The position numbers and the translations under genes are program-made. DNA of 64,000 bases, from contig OX031060.1 of the NCBI GenBank assembly GCA_943736015.1, positions 9,871,501 to 9,935,500 of the forward strand, given 5' to 3'. This document shows positions 42,401 to 46,737 of the stretch, in pieces; position 1 is the first letter of the stretch, and every line of letters starts with the position of its first letter. Below the pieces are notes generated by a model, which had not been told where the DNA came from, made no database searches, and saw only the letters and a program-made list of their open reading frames with translations. This stretch comes from Tridacna crocea (taxonomy: Eukaryota; Mollusca; Bivalvia; Cardiida; Cardiidae).

Positions 42401-43727
42401 CATTGGTAATATTTTCACGAGTGGCTGTGCCACTCGTGAAAATATTACCAATGATGTTCACTTGATGAAATAAATTTCAATCTCTCACCAAAATAAACCA
42501 AATATCCTCTATGTCTCTTTAATCAAGGTCTATCAGGTGTACATATCATGGATGAATGCAAGTGTTCCCACCCCGAAGTATCAGCTTGTTGGTTTCAACC
42601 GAACAGAAATAGCTGAGGATCAGACAATTATGATACAGACAGAGATAACAAGCAATGTCATGGCTGTGTGGATTGATGGGAAAGGATTCGTTATTGAACC
42701 TGGTGTGTTATATTTTTAAAGTATTTTTCAAATATAAGAATTTTTGTTTTCTATTTTTCCATCTACAATCTAACTCCAAAAGAAATCGCTGAAAGCCTGC
42801 CACATGAGTTCAAAATATCTGAATCCATATTGGACCCTGCAGAGTCCTGAATAAGGATTTTTCAAAACAAGGTTAGAGTCTAGAATATCGATACTTGCCC
42901 GTAAGAGAAGTCTACCAAAGTCTGATGTCATTAAGTAACTTCATTGGCTTAAATTTTAATGTGTAAATATTTAGTTCATGTTTTTCTCTGAATACTTGTG
43001 GTTTACTTTAAAGTCAGTATGGAAGTTTGAAATAATGAGGTCATTTAACCTTTTAACAAATAATAAAATTTCAGACTGGTCTGAATTGAAAGCAGTTGCA
43101 GATGACAATGTAAATGTAGCTCAAATGATGATTTCTGTGTTTGATATGGTAGAAAACTTTGCAGAAAAAGGAGAAAATGCTGGTCACCAGCATTTTCTTC
43201 TTTTCCTACAATGTTCTCAAAAGACTTCTTTCTCAGGGTTGTAAAAACTCGGGATTGTTTGGTAAAGGGTTGACATGCTTGGGTACAATAAGAGAGTAGA
43301 AAACATTGATTAAAGGCTTAATAGTGGCCAAAATATAAAGTTCTAAAACAGAAAGTAACACAACTTCTGATTGGCCAAACCATTTCTAAACCAAATGGTT
43401 TAGCCAGTCAGAAGTTGTGTTACTTTCTGAATCTGAAATAAGACTAGAATGAAATTAAGTATGATTGGTGAATACCAACATTGGTTTCAATCCTAACCTT
43501 GGGCACAGTGTTTTCTCACCAGACTGGGCTTGGGTATTATGCTGTAGAAGTTAGGTGAGTATAGTGCTGTTGCACCAACCAACCAGCCAAGCAACCAACC
43601 AATTAATTCATTTTTGGCTATATTTTCAGGGGACATAACTGTGTATGTTGGAGGACAGTTGCCTGGGCAAAAAGTTCAAGTTCCATCAAACATTCTTAAA
43701 GCAACTTTTACTATCATCAATTCTTGA
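24116..43727 (+). CDS. GH3 family beta-D-xylosidase-like glycosidase, 13 exons
   Basis: Joining the 13 exons gives an uninterrupted frame of 736 codons plus TGA, close to the 750-800 aa usual for plant-type GH3 beta-xylosidases. Residues 1-22 form a signal peptide (hydrophobic core LGTACLFLYISSL), so it is secreted or lysosomal. The GH3 N-domain follows: WWGTECIHG (near 79-87), RHPLWGRNQETYGEDPY (150-166), the Lys194-His195 pair in CKHFDAYGGPE, MCSYNSVNGIPAC, and the catalytic nucleophile Asp276 in GFVISDSG. The alpha/beta-sandwich domain contains SFVLLENDGVLPL. The FnIII-like domain contains YPFGYGLSYTQFSYSDL (about 602-618). Known role of the family: hydrolysis of terminal beta-xylose or arabinose from glycans. 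Vertebrates generally lack it; invertebrate digestive glands use it. The acid/base Glu was not assigned. Exact substrate is inference. Confidence 0.92.
24518..24745. mobile_element. R6-type foldback element
   Basis: Ends AAAGGGGCATTCAGACATTT and AATGTGTGAATGCCCCTTT are inverted. The interior holds AGATTAGCGG..TCAGGCTGATCC. Confidence 0.6.
25026..25252 (+). mobile_element. MITE A, forward, full (GH3 intron 1)
   Basis: TTAACACTTTACCAAACAAT to GTTTGGTAAAGATTTAA. A deletion lies between the left arm and the palindrome (AGAAACCTGAAAACAC). Confidence 0.9.
25249..25482 (+). mobile_element. Family R1 MITE (GH3 intron 1)
   Basis: Shares its left TTTAA with the end of the preceding MITE A. Hairpin GATCAGACTTCACA / TGTGCAGTCTGATC at 25394-25424; right end GCAGCCTGAGAGCTAAA. 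Confidence 0.65.
25523..25745 (+). mobile_element. MITE A, forward, full (GH3 intron 1)
   Basis: ATTAGCCCTTTACCACACAA at left. Right arm reads CTGTCGTGTACAAATG and ends ACGTCATGTGTGG without TTAA. Confidence 0.85.
25926..26085 (+). CDS. GH3 exon 2
   Basis: Acceptor TCAACAG, donor CAG|GTACGT. Completes Ser105 and codes 106-158, including TGLNCFSPVINIMRHPLWG, a conserved active-site wall of GH3. Confidence 0.9.
26118..26318 (-). mobile_element. MITE A, reverse (GH3 intron 2)
   Basis: TTAACTCATTACCAAACAAC at left; centre GCTGGTTACCAGC; truncated after CTCAGGGTC where the next copy begins. Confidence 0.85.
26319..26440. mobile_element. MITE A core fragment (GH3 intron 2)
   Basis: Only the palindrome (centre GCTGGATACCAGC) and short arm pieces, fused to the preceding copy. 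Confidence 0.75.
26635..26866 (+). mobile_element. MITE A, forward, full (GH3 intron 2)
   Basis: Terminus variant TTAACCCATTACCACACAAT paired with GTTTGGTAATGAGTTAA: the CATTACC change is mirrored at both ends. Confidence 0.9.
26868..27125. mobile_element. MITE A, chimeric arms (GH3 intron 2)
   Basis: A right-arm type beginning (AATTGTCCAAATTGAACATA) and a right-arm type ending (GATGTTTGGTAAAGAGTTAA) flank the palindrome, with a left-arm inner segment (AAAGCCATCTATCTC) in between. Confidence 0.75.
27143..27373 (-). mobile_element. MITE A, reverse, full (GH3 intron 2)
   Basis: TTAACTCTTTACCACAGGAG to GTGTGGTAATGGGTTAA. Nearly identical, inverted, to the copy at 37097-37325. Confidence 0.9.
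27418..27690 (+). repeat. tRNA-derived SINE (GH3 intron 2)
   Basis: A box TAGCTCAGTTGGTTAGA and B box GGGTTCGAATCC stand about 45 bp apart as in a tRNA, but a long unrelated body follows. This makes it a SINE rather than a tRNA gene. Confidence 0.7.
27704..27800 (+). repeat. tRNA-derived SINE head (GH3 intron 2)
   Basis: TAGCTCGGTCGGTAAAGC (A box) and GAGTTCGAGCCCC (B box). The acceptor arms do not pair, so it is not read as a functional tRNA. Confidence 0.6.
27880..28098 (+). repeat. SINE family S1, plus (GH3 intron 2)
   Basis: Head AAGTGGTAAAGTATAGGGC, body GTATCCTTGGGCAAGACACT, end AATGTTGAAAGCGGTATAAA and an ATCAATCATTCAATG tail only eight bases before exon 3. Confidence 0.7.
28107..28277 (+). 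CDS. GH3 exon 3
   Basis: Acceptor ATGTTTCAG, donor AAG|GTTTGT; 57 codons, phase 0 at both ends. Codes 159-215 with ETYGEDPYLSG and the substrate-binding Lys194-His195. Confidence 0.92.
28364..28581 (-). mobile_element. MITE A, reverse, full (GH3 intron 3)
   Basis: TTAACTCTTTACCAAATGAC to GTCTGGTAAAGGGTTAA. A stray forward terminus (TTAACCCTTTACCAAACAAT) precedes it at 28339. Confidence 0.9.
28578..28783 (+). mobile_element. MITE A, forward, left terminus missing (GH3 intron 3)
   Basis: Joined directly to the previous copy's TTAA; starts TTAATGACCTTGAGGTAGAG and ends ATGTGGTAAAGAGCTAA. Confidence 0.8.
28783..28834 (+). repeat. MITE A left terminus only (GH3 intron 3)
   Basis: CTCTTTACCACACAATCTGG then unrelated sequence. 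Confidence 0.6.
28835..29056 (+). mobile_element. TTAA hairpin MITE, subfamily B (GH3 intron 3)
   Basis: Starts TTTTAATGCTTTGCACCATA, tip AATTGCTCGTGATGAGCAAT, ends GTCTATGGAGTAAAGGGTTAA. Confidence 0.8.
29053..29235 (+). mobile_element. MITE A, forward, half palindrome deleted (GH3 intron 3)
   Basis: The left arm jumps from GAGAAAGAATC straight to TTTTCTCCTTTTCCCACAAT. The hairpin is lost but both termini remain. Confidence 0.85.
29232..29462 (+). mobile_element. MITE A, forward, full (GH3 intron 3)
   Basis: Shares its left TTAA with the previous copy; TTAACCCATTACCACACAAT to GTTTGGTAATGGGTTTAA. Confidence 0.9.
29461..29633 (+). mobile_element. MITE A, forward, partial (GH3 intron 3)
   Basis: Left arm missing; starts at AATCATTGTTTGAAAAG and ends TTTAGTAAAGGCTTAA. 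Confidence 0.7.
29630..29778 (+). mobile_element. MITE A, forward, right arm truncated (GH3 intron 3)
   Basis: TTAATTCTTTACCACAATCC; centre ATGATGGTTACCAGTATTT is diverged; stops where a reverse copy begins. Confidence 0.7.
29778..29967 (-). mobile_element. MITE A, reverse, half palindrome deleted (GH3 intron 3)
   Basis: TTAACTCATTACCAAATGAA to GTGTGGTAATGGGTTAA. After GAAGGGTAGCATTTTTTC only one palindrome strand remains. Confidence 0.8.
30017..30115 (+). mobile_element. MITE A core fragment (GH3 intron 3)
   Basis: GAGTTAATGGCCCTGAGAAG then the centre GCTGCTAACCAGCATTTTCT; right arm absent. Confidence 0.65.
30116..30590 (-). repeat. Probable dispersed repeat with 133-codon open frame (GH3 intron 3)
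   Basis: The minus strand is open for 133 codons (30080-30481), but the frame starts inside MITE A debris, the composition is Cys/Phe-rich, and there is no domain. It reads as intronic repeat rather than a gene. Confidence 0.4.
30613..30704 (+). CDS. GH3 exon 4
   Basis: Acceptor TATTTAAG, donor AACAG|GTATTT. Codes 216-245 plus two bases, ending MCSYN; the split Ser246 is completed in exon 5. Confidence 0.88.
30846..30945. mobile_element. 100-bp hairpin next to the TA-flanked element
   Basis: TTATTGATCATATATTTCAT and its inverted copy form about 38-bp arms around a GAGGGAGGCGAAGCCG loop. It abuts the left TA of the element at 30951. Confidence 0.7.
31458..31549 (+). promoter_or_regulatory. 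Promoter-like CpG patch inside the TA-flanked element
   Basis: GCCCGCCATTGTATAAGATC, then TCATGTGACTCGCAG and GTAAACGGCCGTTTTACGG, just before an ATG with an in-frame upstream TAG. It resembles the 12121 and 23383 sites. Confidence 0.3.
31550..31663 (+). pseudogene. Exon-like ORF captured in a transposon, function unknown
   Basis: 38 codons from ATG to a donor CAA|GTGTGT, acidic and protein-like (MLFEAIDSAMDACFEP, then VEDEEFYKEFTFPDKG). No continuation exon was found in the element or after it within the GH3 intron. It may be the first exon of a host gene carried by the element. Not recognised. Confidence 0.3.
31724..31969 (+). mobile_element. MITE A relative, nested in the TA-flanked element
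   Basis: Left end AAGCCCTCTTTTTTACTGCC is decayed, tip GAAATTGCTTGTAAGGAGCA, right end GTTATTTGGTAAAGGGTTAA. The right arm ends in a left-arm type terminus. Confidence 0.65.
32340..32565 (+). mobile_element. MITE A, forward (GH3 intron 4)
   Basis: TTAACTCTTTACCACACAAT to GTGTGGTAAAGACTTAA; the right half of the palindrome has an 11-bp deletion. Confidence 0.85.
32563..32750 (-). mobile_element. Family R1 MITE, reverse arrangement (GH3 intron 4)
   Basis: Shares TTAA with its neighbours on both sides; GGACAGTGTAGATCAAGGTC and a decayed second hairpin arm. Confidence 0.5.
32748..32977 (+). mobile_element. MITE A, forward, full (GH3 intron 4)
   Basis: TTAACCCATTACCACACAAT to GTGTGGTAAAGAGTTAA; tip GCTGGTCACCAGC, a perfect palindrome variant. 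Confidence 0.9.
32973..33178 (-). mobile_element. MITE A, reverse, terminus replaced (GH3 intron 4)
   Basis: TTAACTCTTTACCAGATGAC; breaks off after GGGTTGTAAAAACCA and runs into another right arm. Confidence 0.8.
33178..33358 (-). mobile_element. MITE A, reverse, internal deletion (GH3 intron 4)
   Basis: Starts inside the right arm (TTCAGGCTGGTCTAAATTG), lacks one palindrome half, ends GTGTCGTAGAGGGTTAA. Confidence 0.8.
33426..33520 (+). CDS. GH3 exon 5 (catalytic nucleophile)
   Basis: Acceptor GAACACAG, donor TCAG|GTAGGT. Completes Ser246 and codes VNGIPACANKELLTDILR to FVISDS; Asp276 aligns with the GH3 nucleophile. Confidence 0.92.
33583..33808 (-). mobile_element. MITE A, reverse, full (GH3 intron 5)
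   Basis: TTAACTCTTTACCACACGAG to GTGTGGTAATGGGTTAA. Confidence 0.9.
33861..34047. mobile_element. Family R3 hairpin MITE (GH3 intron 5)
   Basis: Ends AGACTCCAGATAAGAGGGAG and its inverse; inner perfect stem AACCCTATGTTGTG..CACAACATAGGGTT around GTCTTGATGAGAC. Other copies are at 49621, 50759 and 61543. Confidence 0.8.
34135..34335. repeat. Dispersed repeat R5 (GH3 intron 5)
   Basis: Third copy of the 16835-17075 family: ATTACTGAGGATATTTACTT, GGCAACTATCAAA, GTTATGTCCCTTT. Confidence 0.5.
34340..34506 (+). CDS. GH3 exon 6
   Basis: Acceptor AAATTTCAG, donor AAG|GTGAAT. Completes Gly278 and codes AVEFILLNHRYIQNIEDA through KAGLNLELHAGNYARG, the helix region after the nucleophile. Confidence 0.9.
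34800..34960 (-). repeat. SINE-like fragment (GH3 intron 6)
   Basis: Minus strand reads a tRNA-like stretch (GCAACATGGTAGAGTGTTCG, then GGGTCCAGGGTTCAATC). Confidence 0.5.
35021..35236 (+). CDS. GH3 exon 7
   Basis: Acceptor ATGTTGACAG, donor GCT|GTAAGT; 72 codons, 334-405. Contains YYTRMRLGEFDPP and SFVLLENDGVLPL, the link into the C-terminal domain. Confidence 0.92.
35362..35570 (-). mobile_element. MITE A, reverse, degraded (GH3 intron 7)
   Basis: TTACTCTTTATTAAAACGAC; part of one palindrome arm deleted at AACATTGTTGGAAAATGC. Confidence 0.75.
35630..35830 (-). repeat. SINE-like fragment (GH3 intron 7)
   Basis: Minus-strand tRNA-like words (CATAGCTCAGTGGTTGGCC, B-box-like GGATCAATTCCC). 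It shares ACGCAGTTGCTAGGTATTGT with 46655-46690. Confidence 0.45.
35860..35999. mobile_element. MITE A, rearranged fragment (GH3 intron 7)
   Basis: Two palindrome halves joined (GATGGATGCCAGCAAAGGAG, GCTGGTCACCAGC), ending at the TTAA of the next copy. Confidence 0.65.
35997..36226 (+). mobile_element. MITE A, forward, full (GH3 intron 7)
   Basis: TTAACTCTTTAACACATAAT to ATCTGCTAAAGAGTTAA. A solo terminus (ATTGTGTAGTAAAGGATTAA) follows, 22 bp before exon 8. Confidence 0.9.
36274..36496 (+). CDS. GH3 exon 8
   Basis: Acceptor ATTACTGTAG, donor ACAG|GTCAGT. Codes IIGPFANNSVQQMGDYSP to DIVFLCLGTG, the start of the alpha/beta sandwich domain. Confidence 0.9.
36591..36820 (-). mobile_element. MITE A, reverse, full (GH3 intron 8)
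   Basis: TTAACTCTTTACCAGACAAA; tip GCTGGCTACCAGC; ends GTATGTTGAAAGGTTAA. Confidence 0.85.
36817..36950. mobile_element. MITE A, left-arm-both-ends form (GH3 intron 8)
   Basis: Short copy without the palindrome tip; both ends are of the left-arm type (right end GGGATTGTGTGGAAAGGGTT). Confidence 0.7.
36947..37101. mobile_element. MITE A, left-arm-both-ends form (GH3 intron 8)
   Basis: TTAACTCTACCACACAATCC on the left and AGGATTGTGTTGTAATGGGTT on the right; one half of the stem is missing. Confidence 0.75.
37097..37326 (+). mobile_element. MITE A, forward, full (GH3 intron 8)
   Basis: TTAACCCATTACCACTCAAT to GTGTGGTAAAGAGTTAA; close match in inverse to 27143-27373. Confidence 0.9.
37359..37556 (-). 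mobile_element. MITE A, reverse, half palindrome deleted (GH3 intron 8)
   Basis: TCAACTCTTTATCACACGAC to GTGTGGTAGAGGGTTAA. Confidence 0.75.
37614..37703 (+). CDS. GH3 exon 9
   Basis: Acceptor TATATTTAAG, donor TTTG|GTAATT. Codes QAVESENRDRPSLALPGK and EQLLEDVMAF; LPG..Q.LL is typical of the GH3 C-domain. Confidence 0.88.
37740..38050 (+). repeat. tRNA-derived SINE (GH3 intron 9)
   Basis: A box ATAGCTCAGTAGGTAGTG and B box GGGTTCGAATCC, then a body with CCCCGTAATAACTAGCC and an end AAATAAACGGAAATAACC. Confidence 0.7.
38192..38392 (-). mobile_element. MITE A, reverse, one stem half deleted (GH3 intron 9)
   Basis: GTAACCCTTTACCACACAAC; after AAAATGCTTG the second palindrome arm is gone; ends GTGTGGTAAAGGTTTAA. 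Confidence 0.75.
38612..38767. mobile_element. 155-bp palindromic element (GH3 intron 9)
   Basis: Arms AATCTTCTTTCTATCTTGG and CACGATAGAAAGAAGATT, with further pairing GAGTTATGAGGC / CCTCATAAC. A G-run (38585-38597) lies just upstream. Confidence 0.65.
39147..39378 (-). mobile_element. MITE A, reverse, full (GH3 intron 9)
   Basis: TTATTTCTTTACCAAATGGC to GTTTGGGAAAGGGTTAA. Confidence 0.85.
39435..39560 (-). mobile_element. MITE A, reverse, truncated at the tip (GH3 intron 9)
   Basis: TTAACTCTTTACGAGACGAC up to GCTGGTTACCAG, then unrelated sequence. Confidence 0.8.
39736..39941 (+). CDS. GH3 exon 10
   Basis: Acceptor TTATTGCAG, donor CAG|GTAGAA. Codes ASGRVILLIFSAGPVDL, then AIIQCFFPAQSTGTALYT and NPAGRLPFTWYRSDDQ, conserved in the GH3 C-domain. 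Confidence 0.92.
40031..40343. repeat. Tandem segment copy 1 with empty TTAA site (GH3 intron 10)
   Basis: Parallels 40368-41109 word for word (GATTGGCCATTGA.CCATT, TTTGTTGTCCA.AAA.AGAC, CACTCCTTCATGCAT). At 40177-40180 it has an uninterrupted CCAATTTTAATACAATACC. Confidence 0.8.
40511..40739 (+). mobile_element. MITE A, forward, with sequenced empty site (GH3 intron 10)
   Basis: TTAA at 40511-40514 and 40736-40739. The paralogous segment 330 bp upstream lacks the insert and carries a single TTAA, so the TTAA is duplicated on insertion. Confidence 0.92.
40788..41018 (-). mobile_element. MITE A, reverse, full (GH3 intron 10)
   Basis: TTAACTCATTACCAAACGAC to GTGTGGTAATGGGTTAA. In the paralogous segment the matching place reads GGTCTTTTAAACC but is accompanied by a short length difference. 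Confidence 0.9.
41120..41205. repeat. Repeat R6 fragment (GH3 intron 10)
   Basis: GATCAGCCTGGGCAGTCTAT and GCAGGCTGACCTGGGCC, the R6 core. Confidence 0.55.
41410..41613 (+). CDS. GH3 exon 11
   Basis: Acceptor TTTCTTTCAG, donor GAG|GTGGGT. Codes GRTYRYYDGDPLYPFGYG and the first strands of the FnIII-like domain (VTVIFKIENIGFMDGQE). Confidence 0.92.
41640..41735 (+). mobile_element. MITE A, left half (GH3 intron 11)
   Basis: AGTCTTTACCAAAAAATACT, left arm and first stem half only. Confidence 0.65.
41872..42069 (+). mobile_element. MITE A, forward, left terminus lost (GH3 intron 11)
   Basis: Starts TTTAAGAAAGAAAGAAGCC; intact palindrome; right end GTCGGTGGGTAATGAGTGAA. Confidence 0.8.
42359..42493. 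mobile_element. 130-bp hairpin ending 34 bp before exon 12
   Basis: GTTTGTTTTGGTGAAAGATA pairs with the sequence ending at 42493. The inner stem GGTAATATTTTCACGAGTGG is perfect around a CTGTG loop. A single-family hairpin in this window. Confidence 0.8.
42528..42702 (+). CDS. GH3 exon 12
   Basis: Acceptor CTTTAATCAAG, donor CCTG|GTGTGT. Codes VYQVYISWMNASVPTPKY and LVGFNRTEIAEDQT, the FnIII-like core (Y.S...V..P...L.GF.R). Confidence 0.92.
43046..43273 (-). mobile_element. MITE A, reverse, full (GH3 intron 12)
   Basis: TTAACCTTTTAACAAATAAT; tip GCTGGTCACCAGC; ends GTTTGGTAAAGGGTTGA. Confidence 0.85.
43351..43427. mobile_element. Family R4 hairpin (GH3 intron 12)
   Basis: GAAAGTAACACAACTTCTGA and its inverse flank AACCATTTCTAAACCAAATGG. 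Confidence 0.75.
43630..43727 (+). CDS. GH3 exon 13 (C terminus)
   Basis: Acceptor TATTTTCAG; completes Gly705 and codes DITVYVGGQLPGQKVQ to IINS, then TGA. The length agrees with the end of the FnIII-like domain. Confidence 0.9.
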
Positions 43728-43750
43728 TTTACTGAGCATGACTTGAGTTG

Positions 43751-43983
43751 CTTATCCCTTTTTCACACAATGACGACTTTTAACGCCCCTGAAGAAGAAG
43801 AAGCCTTTTGAAAACATTGTGGGAAAAGGAGAAAATGCTGGTAACCAGCATTTTCTCCATTTCCCACAATATTTTCTACCCTATCAAAGCAAAATTGCAC
43901 CACTTGAGCCACTTCGAAATTGTCATCTGCAAATGCTTTCAATTTGGACAGGTCTTAAATTTTGCTGTGTGGTAAAGGGTTAT
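43751..43983 (+). mobile_element. MITE A, forward, in the presumed GH3 3' UTR
   Basis: Begins 24 bp after the stop codon (CTTATCCCTTTTTCACACAA) and ends GTGTGGTAAAGGGTTAT. Confidence 0.85.
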
Positions 43984-44027
43984 GCAGATAGTGTAGATAA
44001 AGATCAGTCTGCTCAAAATGTGCAGTT

Positions 44028-44263
44028 TAGCTGTTTACCACACAATGATGAGTTTAAATGACCCTGAGGAAGAAACCGCTTGAAAACATGTAGGAAAAGG
44101 AGAAAATGCTGGAAAACCAGCATTTTCTTCTTTTCCTGCAAGGTTTTCTACCCTATCAAAAAAAAAAAAAGAAAATGAACCATTTGAGCCGAGTTAAAAC
44201 TGTTGTCTGCAAATATTTTCAATTTGGGCCAGTCTAAAATTTTGTCATTTGGTAAAGAGTTGT
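44028..44263 (+). mobile_element. MITE A, forward
   Basis: GCTGTTTACCACACAATGAT; tip GCTGGAAAACCAGC; an A-run at 44159-44170; ends ATTTGGTAAAGAGTTG. Confidence 0.8.
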
Positions 44264-44311
44264 TTAATTTCTAGTTGTTGTCCATTGTCCACAGAATGAT
44301 GCTTTTGATAT

Positions 44312-44542
44312 TTAATCCTTTACTCCATAGATACTCATTTCTACGCATTGCTTGTAGGAGCCTTTGGAAAACATTGTGGCAAAAGGTGAAATTGCTCGTC
44401 ACGAGCAATTTCACCTTTTGCCACAATGTTTTCTATACTATCAAAAGGTATCATAATATTATACACATAACAAACAGCTTTATCCTTGCTCTTATTTAGG
44501 GTCAATTACAGATACCTTATGGGGTAAAGGGGTAAAGGGTTA
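44312..44542 (-). mobile_element. TTAA hairpin MITE, subfamily B
   Basis: TTTAATCCTTTACTCCATAG..GGGGTAAAGGGTTAA; perfect tip AATTGCTCGTCACGAGCAATT. Confidence 0.85.
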
Positions 44543-44576
44543 ACAGTGCCTATATAAAGTTTGTTGTTTTGAGTCG

Positions 44577-44808
44577 AGTTAACCCTTTACCACACAATCC
44601 CGACTTTTAACACCCCTATGAAAGAAACCTTTTGAAAACATTGTGGGAAAAGGAGAAAATGCTGGTAACCAGCATTTTCTCCTTTTCTCACAATGTTTTC
44701 GTTCCTTCTCAAACAAATTTCAATTTTTTCAGTCACATTCATTTAGTCGTCTGCAAATGCTATCAATTTGGGCTAGTCTAAAATTCTGTCATTTGGTAAT
44801 GAGTTAAT
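44577..44808 (+). mobile_element. MITE A, forward, full
   Basis: TTAACCCTTTACCACACAAT to ATTTGGTAATGAGTTAA. Confidence 0.9.
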
Positions 44809-44917
44809 TGTGCTACTCATGTCTAGTCATTTTAAATATGAACTTCTACTACTACAATTCGTTTTTCATTTTTATATTGTTGAGGCATTGTATGCTTGAA
44901 AATACATTACGCATAAT

Positions 44918-44923
44918 AATAAA
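44918..44923 (+). promoter_or_regulatory. AATAAA, possible polyadenylation signal
   Basis: First canonical AATAAA seen downstream of the GH3 stop, about 1.2 kb away. Use by the GH3 gene is unproven. Confidence 0.2.
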
Positions 44924-44994
44924 GAAACTGGAGAGAGAGATTTTTATTTTTTCATATTTTTTCCCATATTCAATCTGTGCAAACAAATTTAAGT

Positions 44995-45965
44995 TAACCC
45001 TTCACCACACAATTCCAAGATGTAGCAACCGCGACCCTTTACCACAAAATTCCAAGATTTAGCAACCGTGACCCTTTTCCACTCAACTCCAAGATTTACC
45101 ACACAACTCCAAGATTTAGCAACCATGACCCTTTACCACACAACTCCCAAGATTTAATAACCGCGACCCTTTACCACACAACTCCAAGATTTAGCAACCG
45201 CAACCCTTTACCACACAACTCCAAGATTTAGCAACTGCGACCCTTTACCACACAACTCCAAGAGTTAGCAACCGCAATTCTTTACCACACAATTCCAAAG
45301 TTTAGCAACTGCGACCCTTTACCACACAACTCCAAGATTTAGCAACCACAACCCTTTACCACACAACTCCAAGATTTTGCAACTGCCACCCTTTACCACA
45401 CAACTCCAAGAATTAGCAACTGCCACCCTTTACCACACAACTCTAAGAATTAGCAACCGCCACCCTTTACCACACAATTCCAAGATTTAGCAACCGCCAC
45501 CCTTTACCACACAACTCCAAGATTTAGCAACCGCCACCCTTTACCACACAACTCCAAGAATTTGCAACCTCGACCCTTTACCACACAATTCCAAGATTTA
45601 GCAACCGCTACCCTTTACCACACAACTCCAAGAATTAGCAACCGCGACCCTTTACCACACAACTCCAAGAATTATCAACCGCTACCCTTTATCATAGAAC
45701 TCCAAGAATTAGCAACCGCGACCCTTTACCACACAACTCAAGATTTAGCAACTGCGACCCTTTACCACACAATTCCAAGATTTAGCAACCGCAACCCTTT
45801 TTCACACAATTCCAAGATTTAGCAACCGCCACCCTTTACCACACAACTCCAAGATTTAGCAACCACGACCCTTTACCACACAATTTCAAGATTAGCAACC
45901 GCGACCCTTTACCACACAATTCCAAGATTTAGCAACCGCTACCCTTTACCACATAATTCCAACTT
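44995..45965 (+). repeat. 37-bp satellite derived from a MITE A terminus, about 26 units
   Basis: The unit reads CCCTTTACCACACAACTCC followed by AAGATTTAGCAACCGCGA. The first 19 bases equal the MITE A left end (CCCTTTACCACACAATCCC, one or two changes). The array begins at a TTAA and its last unit runs straight into an intact MITE A (45945-46167). Open frames through it are artefacts. Confidence 0.95.
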
Positions 45966-46167
45966 TTAACACCCCCTGGGAAATAAGGCTTTTGAAAACA
46001 TTGTGGGACAAGGAGAAAATGCTGGTAACCAGCATTTTCTCTTTTTCCTACAATGTTTACTAACCTTCTCAAAACAAGTTTTAATTTTGAGCCATGTCTA
46101 TTTTGTTGTCTGCAAATTCTTTGAATTTGGACCAGTCTAAAATTTTGTCATTTGGTAAACAGTTATA
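45945..46167 (+). mobile_element. MITE A, forward, at the right end of the satellite
   Basis: CCCTTTACCACATAATTCCA, then ACTTTTAACACCCCCTGGG and the regular palindrome; ends ATTTGGTAAACAGTTAT. Confidence 0.88.
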
Positions 46168-46320
46168 GAAGATGACTTTTGAAAACACTGTGGGAAGGGG
46201 AGAAAATGCTAGTGACTAGCATTTTCTCCTATTCATATTGTTTTCCACTCTTCCAAAAAACAGAAACATTTATTTCAGTATTTGAGTCATGTTTATTGTG
46301 CGGTCTGCAAATGCTCATCT
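46167..46320 (+). mobile_element. MITE A, partial
   Basis: Lacks both termini; tip GCTAGTGACTAGC; arm word GCGGTCTGCAAATGCTC. Confidence 0.7.
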
Positions 46321-46431
46321 TATGAACAAAGTCTGTAACAAAGAAATAAATGAACAAATGTATAGCTGAAATACAACTGCCTCTGGCGGGATTTTAACCC
46401 ATGACAGGTAAATATCATTTTTTTTCAATGT

Positions 46432-46630
46432 TTAATCCATTATTATATAATCACTAGTTTTAACGACCCTGAAGATAGCCTTTTCAAAACAGCATTTTCT
46501 CCTTTTCCCACAATGTTTTCTACTCTTCCCAAAAAGAATTTCAATTCTTTAGTCAACTTTGTTTTGTTGTATGTAAGTGCTATGAATTTGGACTAATCTA
46601 AAATTTTGTCGTGTGGTAAAGAGTTAAAAG
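46432..46630 (+). mobile_element. MITE A, forward, half stem deleted
   Basis: TTAATCCATTATTATATAAT to GTGTGGTAAAGAGTTAA. Confidence 0.8.
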
Positions 46631-46737
46631 GCTAATACCACAATTCTCCAACGCAGTGGTCAGGTATTATAATATCATTGGGACGAAGCTATGCATGATG
46701 GAATGGTCTCCCGTAACACTTATCATTTTTACAAGTC

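Noticed and set aside
45562..45822. 86-codon ORF in the 37-bp satellite
   Set aside because: Tandem-repeat artefact.
44995..45965. CRISPR-like array
   Set aside because: Units are contiguous without unique spacers, and the genome is eukaryotic.
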